Positions 33,632 through 43,096 of a stretch of 64,000 nt of DNA are shown here, in pieces (the first letter of the stretch is position 1; the number at the start of each line of letters is the position of its first letter). The notes under the pieces were generated by a model that searched no databases, was not told the DNA's origin, and saw only the letters and a program-made list of their open reading frames with translations. A program made the position numbers and the translations under genes. The stretch lies in contig JARYMF010000014.1 in NCBI GenBank assembly GCA_029907255.1, positions 1 to 64,000 on the forward strand, given 5' to 3'. The DNA is from Armatimonadota bacterium (lineage in GTDB: Bacteria > Armatimonadota > UBA5829 > DTJY01).

Positions 33632-33948
33632 CATTCAGCAGCCAGCGCTGATTTGGTATTGGCATACCGTAGAGCCCTAGTTCGAATTCTAAGCCTAAGC
33701 TTCTGAAATTCTTTGTTTTTGGGAAAATTAGTAAGGCGTGTTGCGAAATAAAGTACGATTAAAGCTCGAGATGCAGGTTTGTATATGTATTTATCCCTTG
33801 GGTTAACTTTCCGACAGACCGTTTCTATTTAGCGTAGTTGTTTTCAATTACTAGCTGCTAATACGATGCGATTGCGGAAGCGGGCTTTTTATGTTATACT
33901 GTGCGGGTATACTAGGCTTGTATACGACAGGTTGCCGGAGGGGCAATT
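33632..33948. other. Intergenic region before miaA
   Basis: No gene is visible in these 317 bases. It contains the miaA promoter (33872-33900) near its right end; the rest shows no strong repeat. Confidence 0.5.
33872..33900 (+). promoter_or_regulatory. Sigma-70 promoter for miaA-hfq-dapF
   Basis: TTGCGG (33872-33877), 17-base spacer, TATACT (33895-33900). The expected transcription start is close to 33907, 42 bases before the miaA GTG. Confidence 0.7.
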
Positions 33949-34884
33949 GTGAAGCATGGTTTGGTGGTTGGAATCGTTGGTCCCACGGCAACGGGAAAAA
34001 CTGCCGTCGGGATTGAGCTTGCAAAGCGCTTGGATGGGGAGATTATCTCCGCTGATTCGATGGCAGTCTACAAGTTAATGAATATTGGGACTGCGAAGCC
34101 GACACCAGAGGAACTTGGCGGAGTTCGGATTCACCTAGTTGACGTTGTTTGGCCAGATGAGGAATTCAGTGTTGCAGAGTTCAAGCGGTTGGCAGAGGAA
34201 GCAATTGCAGATATTCTGTCACGAGGAAAAATGCCTTTGGTTGTTGGCGGCACTGGGCTTTACATAAAAGCGCTCACAGGTGGTTTAAGCATTCCAAGCA
34301 TAGGACCCGACCGGATGCTTCGGGAGCAGTTAAAAGCTGAAGCGGCACAGTATGGAAATGAATACTTACTTGAACGTCTTCGAGCAATTGATCCGATTAC
34401 GGCAAGCCGACTGCATCCAAATGACCTTAAAAGAATAATTCGGGCACTCGAAGTTTATGTAATTTCTGGAATGCCAATATCGCATTTTCATGGGATTGCT
34501 AGTGAGTACAAAGCGCTTTATGATTTTAAGCTATTTGGCCTTACCTTGAGCAGGCCTACCCTCTATGCTCGTATTGAAGAAAGAGTTGAAGAGCAAATCA
34601 GAGCTGGACTTATAGAGGAAGTCCGATCACTTTTGGAGAAGAATTATAGTCCTGATCTACCCTCGATGAAAGGTTTGGGGTATAAGCAAGTTGCAGGATA
34701 TTTGCGCGGCGAATATGATTTAGAAACCGCTATTAAGCTGCTGAAGCGAGATACTAGGCGATTTGCAAAAAGGCAATTTACCTGGTTTCGTGCGGATAAA
34801 AGCATACATTGGATAGATGTTGAAGGACTCAGTCCATCGCAAGTTGCCGAGAAGGTTATTGGCCTGCTAAAGGCAAAAGTCTAG
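33949..34884 (+). CDS. miaA: tRNA dimethylallyltransferase
   Basis: MiaA adds a dimethylallyl group to A37 of tRNAs that read codons beginning with U. This 311-residue protein starts at GTG 33949 behind GGAGGGG. The P-loop GPTATGKT (11-18) is at the N-terminus. Other family blocks follow: ISADSMAVYKLMNIGTAKPT, VVGGTGLYIKAL, the LHPNDLKRIIRALE segment and RRFAKRQFTWFR near the end. Length is usual. It heads the miaA-hfq-dapF unit, and the miaA-hfq pairing is well known in Proteobacteria and several other phyla. Confidence 0.97.
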   Translation: MKHGLVVGIVGPTATGKTAVGIELAKRLDGEIISADSMAVYKLMNIGTAKPTPEELGGVRIHLVDVVWPDEEFSVAEFKRLAEEAIADILSRGKMPLVVGGTGLYIKALTGGLSIPSIGPDRMLREQLKAEAAQYGNEYLLERLRAIDPITASRLHPNDLKRIIRALEVYVISGMPISHFHGIASEYKALYDFKLFGLTLSRPTLYARIEERVEEQIRAGLIEEVRSLLEKNYSPDLPSMKGLGYKQVAGYLRGEYDLETAIKLLKRDTRRFAKRQFTWFRADKSIHWIDVEGLSPSQVAEKVIGLLKAKV

Positions 34885-34932
34885 TCTACGTGTAATGCTA
34901 GGGGGAGCCCCATTTAGGTACGGAGGATAAAC

Positions 34933-35205
34933 GTGATGAACAAGGGACCGGTAAACCTGCAGGATTTGTTTCTCAACCAGGTGCGCAAAGAAAACGTTCC
35001 AGTAACCATTTATTTGATTGGTGGCGTGCAACTTAAGGGGGTTGTGCGCGGCTTTGATGCCTTTACTATAATGCTGGACAGTCCTGGCAAACCCACACAG
35101 CTTGTATATAAGCATGCAATTGCTTCGGTAGTACCTTCAAGGCAGGTAACCATACAACAAGAGTCCCAAAAGGAAACGTCTGAAGAACAGGATGCGGAAG
35201 CTTGA
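34933..35205 (+). CDS. hfq: RNA chaperone Hfq
   Basis: Hfq forms a hexameric ring that helps small RNAs pair with mRNAs. The 90-residue protein has the Sm1 region ([21 protein letters not shown] through [19 protein letters not shown]) and the Sm2 motif [11 protein letters not shown], which carries the KHA residues of the proximal RNA-binding face. The C-terminal 20 residues are acidic and Gln/Glu rich. GGAGG at 34922-34926 serves GTG 34933 or ATG 34936. Its 3' end overlaps the dapF start by 14 bases, so the two are translationally coupled. Confidence 0.97.
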   Translation: MMNKGPVNLQDLFLNQVRKENVPVTIYLIGGVQLKGVVRGFDAFTIMLDSPGKPTQLVYKHAIASVVPSRQVTIQQESQKETSEEQDAEA

Positions 35206-36034
35206 GTTTGTAAAAATGCACGGAATCGGCAATGACTTTGTTCTTGCCGATTCCGTTACAAATGGCATACCCGATGTTGACCTAAAAGACCTTGCCATTC
35301 GCATTTGCGATAGGAATTTTGGCGTAGGTGCGGATGGGCTTTTACTTGTCCTGCCTTCAGAGATTGCCGACTATCGAATGCGTCTCATTAATCGCGATGG
35401 AAGCGAGGCTGAGATGTGCGGCAATGGAATTCGTGTTTTCGCAAAATATCTTTATGACCGTGGTATGGTAGGCGAAACGGCGGAAATAGAGACCCTTGCG
35501 GGTATTAAAACAATCCAGCTTGAAGTAAAAAATGGGAAAGCAATTGGGGCAACAGTCGGAATGGGCAAGCCGCGCCTTCGGGCAGAGGATATTCCTGTCA
35601 TCGGCTATGAAGGTGAAGTTGTCAACCGGCGGCTTGATGTCGAAGGCGAAAGTTTGCAAATTACATGTGTCTCGATGGGCAACCCACACTGCGTTGTCTT
35701 TGTGCAATCAACAGACGAGGTTCCTGTTGAAACGCTTGGCCCTAAGATTGAAAAGCATCCCGTGTTCCCGCAGGGTACTAACGTCGAGTTTGTGGAAGTA
35801 ATAGGTCCGACAGAGCTGAAAATGCGTGTTTGGGAGCGCGGTGCGGGTATGACGATGGCATGTGGAACCGGTGCTTGTTCTTCAGTTGTGGCGGGGGTGC
35901 TGAACGGATTGTGTGAACGGCGGGCTACAGTGCATTTGCCTGGCGGAAACTTATTCATTGATTGGCAGGAAAATGACGAAATATTTATGACAGGCCCCGC
36001 CGAGGAAGTTTTTGTGGGCAAATATATGTATTAA
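35192..36034 (+). CDS. dapF: Diaminopimelate epimerase
   Basis: DapF converts LL- to meso-diaminopimelate for lysine and peptidoglycan. The 280-residue protein contains the two catalytic cysteines, Cys76 in [10 protein letters not shown] and Cys224 in ACGTGACS, as well as [10 protein letters not shown] at the N-terminus. Start and length fit the family. It overlaps hfq by 14 bases, and dapL follows 30 bases later, so lysine-pathway genes and hfq share a transcript. Confidence 0.97.
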   Translation: MRKLEFVKMHGIGNDFVLADSVTNGIPDVDLKDLAIRICDRNFGVGADGLLLVLPSEIADYRMRLINRDGSEAEMCGNGIRVFAKYLYDRGMVGETAEIETLAGIKTIQLEVKNGKAIGATVGMGKPRLRAEDIPVIGYEGEVVNRRLDVEGESLQITCVSMGNPHCVVFVQSTDEVPVETLGPKIEKHPVFPQGTNVEFVEVIGPTELKMRVWERGAGMTMACGTGACSSVVAGVLNGLCERRATVHLPGGNLFIDWQENDEIFMTGPAEEVFVGKYMY

Positions 36035-36064
36035 ATCGGCATTGGAAAGTGGGACAAACAGGCA

Positions 36065-37252
36065 ATGGTAGAGTTCGCAAAGAGACTTCAAAGCATACCA
36101 CCCTATCTATTTGGAGAGGTTGCGAAATTGAAGGCGCAAGCTCTCGAAAAATGGGGGGATATTATAGATTTTGGGATAGGAGACCCTGATCAGCCGACTC
36201 CGAGTCCTATTATTGAAGAATTAGCCAAAGCTGCTATGGACTCTACTACCCATAGATACGATGAAACGGACTATGGATTACCCGAATTTATAAATGCGGT
36301 TGCAGGGTGGTACGGACGAAGGTTTGGCGTGGGTCTCGACGCAGATAAGGGTGAAGTACTATTACTTATTGGGTCAAAGGAAGGACTCGCTCACCTGGCA
36401 TGGGCATTTATTGACCCAGGAGATATAGGATTAGTTCCTGACCCTGGATATACGGTATACAAGATAAATATTGCTCTTGCCGGTGGGGCGCCTTACACAA
36501 TGCCGCTCCTGGCTGAGAATGGCTTTCTTCCTGATTTTTCTGCCATACCATCAGACGTAGCGCGGAAGGCGAAACTGCTTTATATCAATTATCCAAATAA
36601 CCCAACAAGCGCAACCGCTACTCTTGAATTTTTCGCCGATGTGGTGGCTTTTGCGAAGAGTTACGATATTATTGTTTGCCATGATGCCGCATATTCAGAG
36701 GTTACTTACGATGGCTATCGCGCGCCAAGTTTCTTGCAAGCGCCTGGTGCAAAGGATGTAGGAATTGAAATACATTCGCTTTCGAAGACCTACAACATGA
36801 CGGGTTGGAGAATCGGTTGGGCAGCTGGCAATCCAGATATAATAAAGGGCCTAAGTAAGCTGAAATCATATGTTGATTCGAAACAGTTTGGGGCGATTGA
36901 CCGTGCGGCAGCATATGCACTTAATCATTTGAACGGTGTTCCTGACACTTTAGCCTTGTATAAAAAGCGGCGGGATATTCTTATAGATGGATTAAATAGT
37001 CTTGGGTGGAGCTTGCCAAAGACAAAGGCAACGTTATATGTTTGGGTGCCAGTGCCGCCAGGTTATACGTCTGTTGAATTTAGGAACACACTGATTGAGA
37101 AAGCTGGTGTTCTCGTAGTACCTGGTGTTGGTTATGGCGAATACGGTGAGGGTTTCGTGAGGTTTTCCCTTACTGTGAGCGGTGATTCCGATGGCGAACG
37201 TGTCGCCGAAGCCATAGAAAGAATTAGGAAAAATATAACGATACGCTGGTAG
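36065..37252 (+). CDS. dapL: LL-diaminopimelate aminotransferase
   Basis: DapL converts tetrahydrodipicolinate to LL-diaminopimelate in one step, bypassing succinylated or acetylated intermediates. The 395-residue class I/II aminotransferase has the PLP lysine at 241 in SLSKTYNMTGWRIGW, the FGIGDPDQPTP opening and NYPNNPTSA. Many members of this group are annotated LL-DAP aminotransferase; the neighbouring dapF strongly supports that here, but a different amino acid substrate is possible for this sequence alone. The next gene on the other strand, lysC, encodes the pathway's first enzyme. Confidence 0.88.
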   Translation: MVEFAKRLQSIPPYLFGEVAKLKAQALEKWGDIIDFGIGDPDQPTPSPIIEELAKAAMDSTTHRYDETDYGLPEFINAVAGWYGRRFGVGLDADKGEVLLLIGSKEGLAHLAWAFIDPGDIGLVPDPGYTVYKINIALAGGAPYTMPLLAENGFLPDFSAIPSDVARKAKLLYINYPNNPTSATATLEFFADVVAFAKSYDIIVCHDAAYSEVTYDGYRAPSFLQAPGAKDVGIEIHSLSKTYNMTGWRIGWAAGNPDIIKGLSKLKSYVDSKQFGAIDRAAAYALNHLNGVPDTLALYKKRRDILIDGLNSLGWSLPKTKATLYVWVPVPPGYTSVEFRNTLIEKAGVLVVPGVGYGEYGEGFVRFSLTVSGDSDGERVAEAIERIRKNITIRW

Positions 37253-37358
37253 GGGTCTGTTTGCACATGCGAATAGTAGGCATACTTAGGAGTAAATTAA
37301 TCTTATAAGCGGAAAACATCCGGTAGGCGCAATATTTGTAGCTAATAAAGTAAAATGG

Positions 37359-37401
37359 ATTCGGCTTGCAGAATGAATTGGAAGTTTTCTGCAAGCCGAA
37401 T
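37359..37401. terminator. Bidirectional terminator between dapL and lysC
   Basis: ATTCGGCTTGCAGAA (37359-37373) pairs perfectly with TTCTGCAAGCCGAAT (37387-37401), a 15-bp stem and 13-base loop. It lies between converging genes. T-rich tails are weak on both sides (CCATTTTACTTT on the minus side). Confidence 0.75.
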
Positions 37402-37423
37402 GTTATTAGGGGTGGTTTATCAG

Positions 37424-38674
37424 TTAATCAATTTTTACGGTTGATGGATCTGCCTTTTCAAGTTCGAAAGCCGAGTGGAGCACTTGTACAGCTTTCTGCA
37501 CATCAGCCTTGGGGATTAAACAAGTGATGCGTATTTCGCTTGTTGTAATTGAGACTATATTTATCCCCTCCGCCGCCAATGCGCCAAACATTTTGTCGGC
37601 ATAGCCAGGATGGCTTCGTATCCCCGTACCGACAATCGAAACTTTGGCTAAATCGGAGGAGCTTATCATTTCTTTTGCACCAACTTTTTTGATTACAGGT
37701 TCTAGCACCTTCTCAGCTTTTGCTAGGTCTGCAAGATTAACGGTAAATGACAGGTCGGTTACTCCATGACTGCTAACGTTTTGGACAATCACGTCCACGT
37801 TGATGTTTGCCTCAGCTAGGGCGTGGAAAATCTGATATGCAATCCCAGGGCGATCGGGCACCGAACAAACAGTAATCCTTGCAACATCGGTGTCGTGTGC
37901 GATCCCTCGGACGGGATTTCTTAATTCCATGCTCTCATCCTCCTTAGTAATTAATGTTCCTATTATGTCCTTAGCGCTGTGGGCTACGTATACGTCTATT
38001 CCGTAAAGTTCGGCTAACTCAACCGCCCTTGAATGCATAACGCGAGCTCCTTGTCCCGCCATTTCCAGCATTTCTTCATAGGATATTCGGTCGAGTTTCC
38101 TAGCTTGTGGTACAAGCCTTGGGTCAGCGGTGAAGACCCCGTCCACGTCGGTATAGACCTCGCATTTATCTGCATTTAAGGCAGCAGCAAGGGCCACTGC
38201 TGTGGTGTCCGAGCCACCTCGGCCAAGTGTAGTAATATCAGCCCAAGTTGCGTTATCTGTGATACCTTGGAATCCTGCGACTACAACAACCTTTCCTGAT
38301 TCGAGTTCTTGACGGACACGGGTAGGATCAATACTTGCAATTCGAGCTTTCCCCGGTACCTTCTCTGTTATGATGCCTGCTTGGCCTCCTGTAAGAGAAA
38401 CCGCAGGGACACCGATTTCGTGAAGTGCCATCGTCAAAAGTGCACTGCTAGCTTGTTCGCCGGTTGACAAAAGCTTGTCAAGCTCGCGTTCATCAGGGTG
38501 TTGGGTGATGGCTTTTGCCATTGCAATAAGGTCATCTGTAGTGTCACCCATTGCAGACACAACCACCACAACTTTATTTGATTCGTTGGCAACCTTTTTT
38601 ATTCGGTCGGCTACTAAGCAAATCTTTTCTGTTGTAGCTACCGAACTTCCTCCATATTTCTGAACAACAATCAC
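37424..38674 (-). CDS. lysC: Aspartate kinase
   Basis: The enzyme phosphorylates aspartate, the first step toward lysine, threonine and methionine. The 416-residue protein starts with GTG at 38674 behind AAGGGG. KYGGSS (6-11) binds ATP, and the kinase core runs to about residue 250. Two ACT domains follow (residues about 265-340 and 345-410), the usual site for feedback control by lysine or threonine. A candidate promoter lies at 38809-38838, leaving a 130-base leader; I looked for a lysine riboswitch there and did not see one. Confidence 0.96.
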   Translation of the reverse strand: MIVVQKYGGSSVATTEKICLVADRIKKVANESNKVVVVVSAMGDTTDDLIAMAKAITQHPDERELDKLLSTGEQASSALLTMALHEIGVPAVSLTGGQAGIITEKVPGKARIASIDPTRVRQELESGKVVVVAGFQGITDNATWADITTLGRGGSDTTAVALAAALNADKCEVYTDVDGVFTADPRLVPQARKLDRISYEEMLEMAGQGARVMHSRAVELAELYGIDVYVAHSAKDIIGTLITKEDESMELRNPVRGIAHDTDVARITVCSVPDRPGIAYQIFHALAEANINVDVIVQNVSSHGVTDLSFTVNLADLAKAEKVLEPVIKKVGAKEMISSSDLAKVSIVGTGIRSHPGYADKMFGALAAEGINIVSITTSEIRITCLIPKADVQKAVQVLHSAFELEKADPSTVKID

Positions 38675-38936
38675 TTCGTCAAACCCCTTCCCGGTCCCTG
38701 AGTATGAAAACCAAATGATAATACTGATAAAAGGTTAAACGCCTTTATGCAATTTCCTGCATTATAGAGCCCAAAATTTTGCCATCAGGCATCTTCAACT
38801 TACCTCATAGTATACTAAATATATTAATGATTTTGCAACGTAAGATGGGAGTATTTTTGAGTTGGCGGTTAGAGTGCTTTGCTGTTGGGGCAACAAGGTA
38901 ATTGAAGCAGAAAGATATTGTGAGTCCACTATTTAG
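38675..38936. other. lysC upstream region
   Basis: No gene is visible. A candidate lysC promoter is at 38809-38838. The leader lacks conserved lysine-riboswitch elements as far as I can read it. Confidence 0.5.
38809..38838 (-). promoter_or_regulatory. Candidate promoter for lysC
   Basis: On the minus strand TTGCAA (38838-38833) and TATACT (38814-38809) are 18 bases apart. Confidence 0.55.
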
Positions 38937-38971
38937 TTAAAAGCTGGGTGGTATTACCACCCAGCTTTTAA
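38937..38971 (-). terminator. Terminator of the BON/Lon gene block
   Basis: AAAAGCTGGGTGGT (38939-38952), loop ATT, ACCACCCAGCTTTT (38956-38969), with two further A-T pairs outside, form a 16-bp stem. On the minus strand it is preceded by A and followed by TTTT, as expected for a Rho-independent terminator of the genes ending at 38979. Confidence 0.85.
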
Positions 38972-38978
38972 TGTGATG

Positions 38979-39470
38979 TTACGCGACTTTTGCCTCCTCA
39001 GCTTTTGCTTCTTCCTCTGCAGGCCGGCGTGCACGTCTTGGTACAACTTTTATTTCATTGTGAACATCTACGACGCCTGGTATCCACCAAGCATCATCTC
39101 CTGCAGCATGTTTGATTCGCTTGCTTGGAACCTCACCACGGAGGTAAACAGTTCCCGCCTCTACGGTGACGTCAATATTGGCGTCAAACGGGATAAGCGG
39201 GTCTGCGTCAATTGCGTCATAGATCATCTCTTCAATCTCGGAGTCTGTGGGCAGTCCACCGTAGTAGGCAGGTGTATAAGGTGGAGCATACCCCCATGAA
39301 GGAGCTGCCCAAGGAGAATGTCTCCAAGCAGGGCTTTGCATTGGCGCTGTCCATCCTTGAGCCCACCATCCAGGGCCAGCTCCCCATGCTGGTGCTGGCC
39401 ACATTGGAGCACCTTGCCATCCGGTTTGTGGGTTCCCACAACAAGGACATATTGCGAAACCGTTTGCCAA
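38979..39470 (-). CDS. BON domain protein with CxxC and Trp/Pro-rich N-terminus
   Basis: The TTG at 39470 is the best start (163 residues): AAGGAGGTG lies six bases before it. The first residues form a small CPCCG cluster, as in a zinc knuckle. Residues about 15-70 are unusually rich in Trp, Pro, Gly, Tyr and Ala (WAQGWTAPMQSPAWRHSPWA). A BON domain follows at about residues 74-142 (DSEIEEMIYDAIDADPLIPFDANIDV...GTVYLRGEV...VVDVHNEIKVV). The C-terminus is basic then Ala/Glu rich. There is no signal peptide. BON domains bind membranes or glycans in some exported proteins (OsmY); a cytosolic BON protein is less common. Confidence 0.8.
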   Translation of the reverse strand: MANGFAICPCCGNPQTGWQGAPMWPAPAWGAGPGWWAQGWTAPMQSPAWRHSPWAAPSWGYAPPYTPAYYGGLPTDSEIEEMIYDAIDADPLIPFDANIDVTVEAGTVYLRGEVPSKRIKHAAGDDAWWIPGVVDVHNEIKVVPRRARRPAEEEAKAEEAKVA

Positions 39471-39559
39471 TACTAACACCTCCTTTTGTAGCATTGATGC
39501 AATATTTTTATTTTCCTAATCGATGGGATTTGAAACCAGAATTGGTGAATTTAATGCGG

Positions 39560-39868
39560 TTAAATGATTTGGTTGTTTTGTCTTGTTTGAAGCTCATTAT
39601 GAACGTCTACTACGCCAATTGTATTTTGCGCATAATTTTCTGCTACCAGACGTTCTTCTTCGGAGTTCACGACGCCGGAAAGCGTGACTACGCCATTTTT
39701 TACTTCAACAATGATTTCACGAGGGTCGAGTTGGGTGCTTGATTCAAACGCTTGGATTATGTCTCCTCTTATTTCTTCGTCAGAACGCTCGATTCCGGCC
39801 TTGGGGCCATATTGGTTAAATAATGGTTGATATATGTCATAAAGTTTATTAGTCTGGTTTTTATTCAT
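39560..39868 (-). CDS. Short BON domain protein
   Basis: A 102-residue protein whose residues 30-95 form one BON domain (DEEIRGDIIQAFESSTQLDPREIIVEV...VVTLSGVVNSEEERLVAENYAQNTIGVVDVHNEL). It has no signal peptide. The gene overlaps the end of the three-BON gene by 8 bases, so the two are translationally coupled. Function unknown; see the cluster finding. Confidence 0.85.
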   Translation of the reverse strand: MNKNQTNKLYDIYQPLFNQYGPKAGIERSDEEIRGDIIQAFESSTQLDPREIIVEVKNGVVTLSGVVNSEEERLVAENYAQNTIGVVDVHNELQTRQNNQII

Positions 39869-40538
39869 AAGAATATTCTTCCTCGGCTTTTTTGACTATC
39901 AGATGATTTTCAACTTGCTGAACGCCTGGAACTGCTGAGGCAATTTCTTTTGCCAAGTCTCGTTGCTTTTCATTTGTCACTTCGCCGTAAATGCGCACTA
40001 CCCCATCGTGAGACTGTACGTCTAGGTTTAGAACTGTAAGCCGTGGGTCGTCAGAAATTGCTTCTGCAACGTCATTGGCTATCGTAACATCATCAATTGG
40101 TTTACCCGGTGCTATATGGATATCGCAGATAACCTCCCTAACTCCTTTTACAGATTCGGCTATTTCAATGGCATGTTTTTTAACAGCCAGGCTTGGAACC
40201 TTGCCCATTAGCACGACAGTTCCATGATAGGATCTTGCACCAACAGATATTAGGTCCGGTTCGCTAGCAAACTTTTCGCTTAATTCTTTTTCAATCTCAA
40301 TGTCGGGATGTTCGCCATCGCTGCTAACAGTGATGTCATTTTCTACGGCCTTGACTCCTTTGATACTTTTGGCAATCTCTCCAGCAATTTCTTTTTCCTC
40401 AAGGGTGTCTACCACGCCTGACAATATTACTTTACCATCCTGGGTCTCTACTATAATGTTAGTTTCTTTAACATATGGCGATGCGCCAAAGGCGGCTATT
40501 ATATCTCCAGTAATTTCGTCATCACTACGAACCTTCAC
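39861..40538 (-). CDS. Protein with three BON domains
   Basis: A 225-residue protein that is almost wholly three BON domains: residues about 5-70 (DEITGDIIAAFGAS...), 78-143 (IEIEKELSEKFASEP...) and 150-218 (VTIANDVAEAISDDP...). Each ends in the (V/I)xGVxxVxNxL or similar consensus. The GTG start at 40538 follows AAGGAGGACAAG. There is no signal peptide. Multiple BON domains are known from periplasmic OsmY, which has two; three in a leaderless protein is distinctive. It lies 117 bases downstream of lon. Confidence 0.88.
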   Translation of the reverse strand: MKVRSDDEITGDIIAAFGASPYVKETNIIVETQDGKVILSGVVDTLEEKEIAGEIAKSIKGVKAVENDITVSSDGEHPDIEIEKELSEKFASEPDLISVGARSYHGTVVLMGKVPSLAVKKHAIEIAESVKGVREVICDIHIAPGKPIDDVTIANDVAEAISDDPRLTVLNLDVQSHDGVVRIYGEVTNEKQRDLAKEIASAVPGVQQVENHLIVKKAEEEYSYE

Positions 40539-40655
40539 CTTGTCCTCCTTCTTTAGTAGTCAGCAATTGAAATGGGAAGGGCAGAACTTGCTGCTCTGCC
40601 CATGTTTTCATCATCTTATTGAACACTTAGCTTTCTTTTACGAAAGCCTATTGCT

Positions 40656-43061
40656 CTAGGGTTTTTGAGAATCAAGTGCAATTTTGAATACTTCATCAAT
40701 GCTCTCAACGAACTCAAAGTTCATTTCTTTACGCACGTCTTCGGGGATGTTTTCCTCGACGTCCTTTCGGTTGTCTGCTGGTAGTATCACTGTTTTAATT
40801 CCCGCACGGCGTGCTGCTAAAACCTTTTCCTTAATTCCTCCAACGGGCAACACTCTGCCAGTAAGCGTAATCTCGCCAGTCATCGCTACGTCAGGCTTGA
40901 CAATCCTGCCCGTGAGGAGAGATGCCAGCGCAGTTGCTATGGTTATGCCTGCTGATGGACCGTCTTTTGGTATTGCCCCCGCCGGAACGTGCAGGTGAAT
41001 GTCGCTTTTTGCAAAGAACTCTGGGTCAATATTTAGTTCAGATGCATGAGAGCGAATATAGGAAAGAGCGGCTTGAGCAGATTCCTTCATTACGTCGCCT
41101 AACATGCCTGTCATTGTAAGTTCCCTTTGGCCCGGCATTTTGGCAGCCTCAACAAACATTACCTCGCCGCCAATCGGAGTCCATGCGAGTGCCGTTGCCA
41201 CCCCAGGTACTCGCACTCTTTGCAAGACTTCTTCATGTTGGAACCTAGGTGCACCCAAATATTCCACTAGCTTGTCAGGATCAAGGTGGACACTTTCGGT
41301 TCTGCCCTCGGCGAATTGTCTGGTTACCTTGCGACATACTGCGGCAATCTCACGTTCGAGGTTTCTGACACCGGCTTCGCGCGTATATCCTCTAATTAGA
41401 GTGTAGATGGCATCGTCAGTCCAAATGAGGTTTTCTTCTTTTAAGCCATGCTCTGCTAGTTGTTTTGGAATAAGGTGATGCTTGGCAATCATCAACTTTT
41501 CTTCTTCGGTATAGCCAGCAATTTCAAGAACCTCCATGCGGTCTTTTAGCGGCGGTAGGATTGGGTCCAGCATATTTGCAGTTGTAATGAACAGCGTACG
41601 GGACAAGTCAAATGGAACCTCGATATAGTGGTCACGAAATTCCCTATTCTGTTCTGGATCAAGCGCCTCGAGAAGAGCCGCAGAGGGATCACCTCTAAAG
41701 TCTGCTCCGACTTTGTCAATTTCGTCCATCATGAAGACAGGATTGTTTGAACCTGCGCGCCGGATACCTTGAATAATCTGGCCTGGCAATGCTCCAATGT
41801 ATGTTCGGCGGTGTCCACGTATTTCGGCTTCATCGCGAATGCCGCCAAGCGACATGCGCACGAACTTTCTACCCAAAGCGCGTGCAATTGACATCCCAAG
41901 CGATGTTTTTCCCACGCCAGGTGGCCCGACAAAGCATAGAATCGGTTGCCGTACCTCGCCGGATGCCTTGAATTTTCTTACCGAAAGGTATTCGAGAATT
42001 CGTTCTTTGATCTTATCGAGGCCATAGTGGTCCTCGTCGAGTATCTTTTTAACGTGTAGGATGTCTAGATTATCTTCTGTGCTTATGCTCCAAGGTAGCG
42101 AAATGAGCCAATCTAAATAAGTGCGAGACATTGAATACTCAGGAGCTCCAGGCGGCATTCTTTGAAGACGGTCAAGCTCCCGATTAGCTGCCTTCTCAGC
42201 TTCGGGAGGCATTTTTGCCTTTGCTATTTTTTCTTTAAGCTCATTAATCTCCATTGTGCGTTCGTCTATTTCGCCGAGCTCCTTTTGTATTGCCTTTAGT
42301 TGCTCGCGCAAATAGTACTCGCGCTGGGTTTTTGTCATTTCGCTTTGGATTTGCGATTGGATTCGACTACCTATTTCAAGAACTTCTACTTCACGAGAGA
42401 GAATTGCCAAGAGTTTTGAAAGACGTTCGCGAACATCTACTGCCTCAAGGAGTTCTTGCTTTTGGGGGGTTGGGATGGGCAGATTATTGGCTATCGCGTC
42501 CGCCAAAAAACCTGGCTTAGTTACAGTATTGGGCAACGCTTGAAGTTCGTCAGGAATGTTCGGCGATAGAGCGACCACGCGCTGGAAAAGGTTGCCAACA
42601 TTTCGCCTAAGTGCTTCAATCTCGATTGTTTCCTCAGATGTGTAGTCGGTTTTCTCTGGAAGGACCTCAACCTTCGCGCGAAGGTAAGGCTCAAGCTGAG
42701 TAACTTCTCGGATTCTTATTCGCTGGATGCCCTGCACGATTAATCGGATGTTATCGGGCAGGCGCATCATTGTATGTATGACAACGGCTGTTCCAACTGG
42801 ATATATATCTTCCTGCTTTGGGTGTTCTATTTGGGGATCACGCAGTGTGGCTACAGCAATGATTCGCTCGCCACTTGTTACAGCGTCGTCTATTAACTTT
42901 ATAGAACTTTCTCTTCCCACCGAAAGCGGGCTAACGACAAGTGGGAAGAGGACAGTGTCGCGCAGCGGTAGCAAACGAAGCTCCTCTGGAATTGGCATCT
43001 TCGTTCGGTCTTCTGCAGAGTTTACAACGTTTTCCATTATTTCAGATGATACGTCTTCCAT
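40656..43061 (-). CDS. lon: Lon ATP-dependent protease
   Basis: Lon is a cytosolic AAA+ protease for misfolded and regulatory proteins. The ATG at 43061 gives 801 residues (TTG at 43067 is also possible). Residues about 20-215 form the Lon substrate-binding N-domain. The Walker A motif GPPGVGKT is at 379-386. The proteolytic dyad is Ser703 in KDGPSAGI and Lys746 in GGIKEKVL. It is bacterial LonA in order and length. It lies downstream of hsp20 and upstream of BON genes on the same strand; co-expression with a small heat-shock protein is consistent with a stress unit. Confidence 0.97.
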   Translation of the reverse strand: MEDVSSEIMENVVNSAEDRTKMPIPEELRLLPLRDTVLFPLVVSPLSVGRESSIKLIDDAVTSGERIIAVATLRDPQIEHPKQEDIYPVGTAVVIHTMMRLPDNIRLIVQGIQRIRIREVTQLEPYLRAKVEVLPEKTDYTSEETIEIEALRRNVGNLFQRVVALSPNIPDELQALPNTVTKPGFLADAIANNLPIPTPQKQELLEAVDVRERLSKLLAILSREVEVLEIGSRIQSQIQSEMTKTQREYYLREQLKAIQKELGEIDERTMEINELKEKIAKAKMPPEAEKAANRELDRLQRMPPGAPEYSMSRTYLDWLISLPWSISTEDNLDILHVKKILDEDHYGLDKIKERILEYLSVRKFKASGEVRQPILCFVGPPGVGKTSLGMSIARALGRKFVRMSLGGIRDEAEIRGHRRTYIGALPGQIIQGIRRAGSNNPVFMMDEIDKVGADFRGDPSAALLEALDPEQNREFRDHYIEVPFDLSRTLFITTANMLDPILPPLKDRMEVLEIAGYTEEEKLMIAKHHLIPKQLAEHGLKEENLIWTDDAIYTLIRGYTREAGVRNLEREIAAVCRKVTRQFAEGRTESVHLDPDKLVEYLGAPRFQHEEVLQRVRVPGVATALAWTPIGGEVMFVEAAKMPGQRELTMTGMLGDVMKESAQAALSYIRSHASELNIDPEFFAKSDIHLHVPAGAIPKDGPSAGITIATALASLLTGRIVKPDVAMTGEITLTGRVLPVGGIKEKVLAARRAGIKTVILPADNRKDVEENIPEDVRKEMNFEFVESIDEVFKIALDSQKP

Positions 43062-43096
43062 ATGCAAATTGCTCCGTAGATTTAATGTCTTTGTAG

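Noticed and set aside
38675-38808. Possible lysine riboswitch ahead of lysC
   Set aside because: The leader is too short and shows none of the conserved riboswitch core elements; only a weak 5-bp hairpin is present.
40579-40601. Terminator after lon (GGGCAGA/TCTGCCC)
   Set aside because: The 7-bp stem is not followed by a T-run on the minus strand; too weak to annotate as a terminator.
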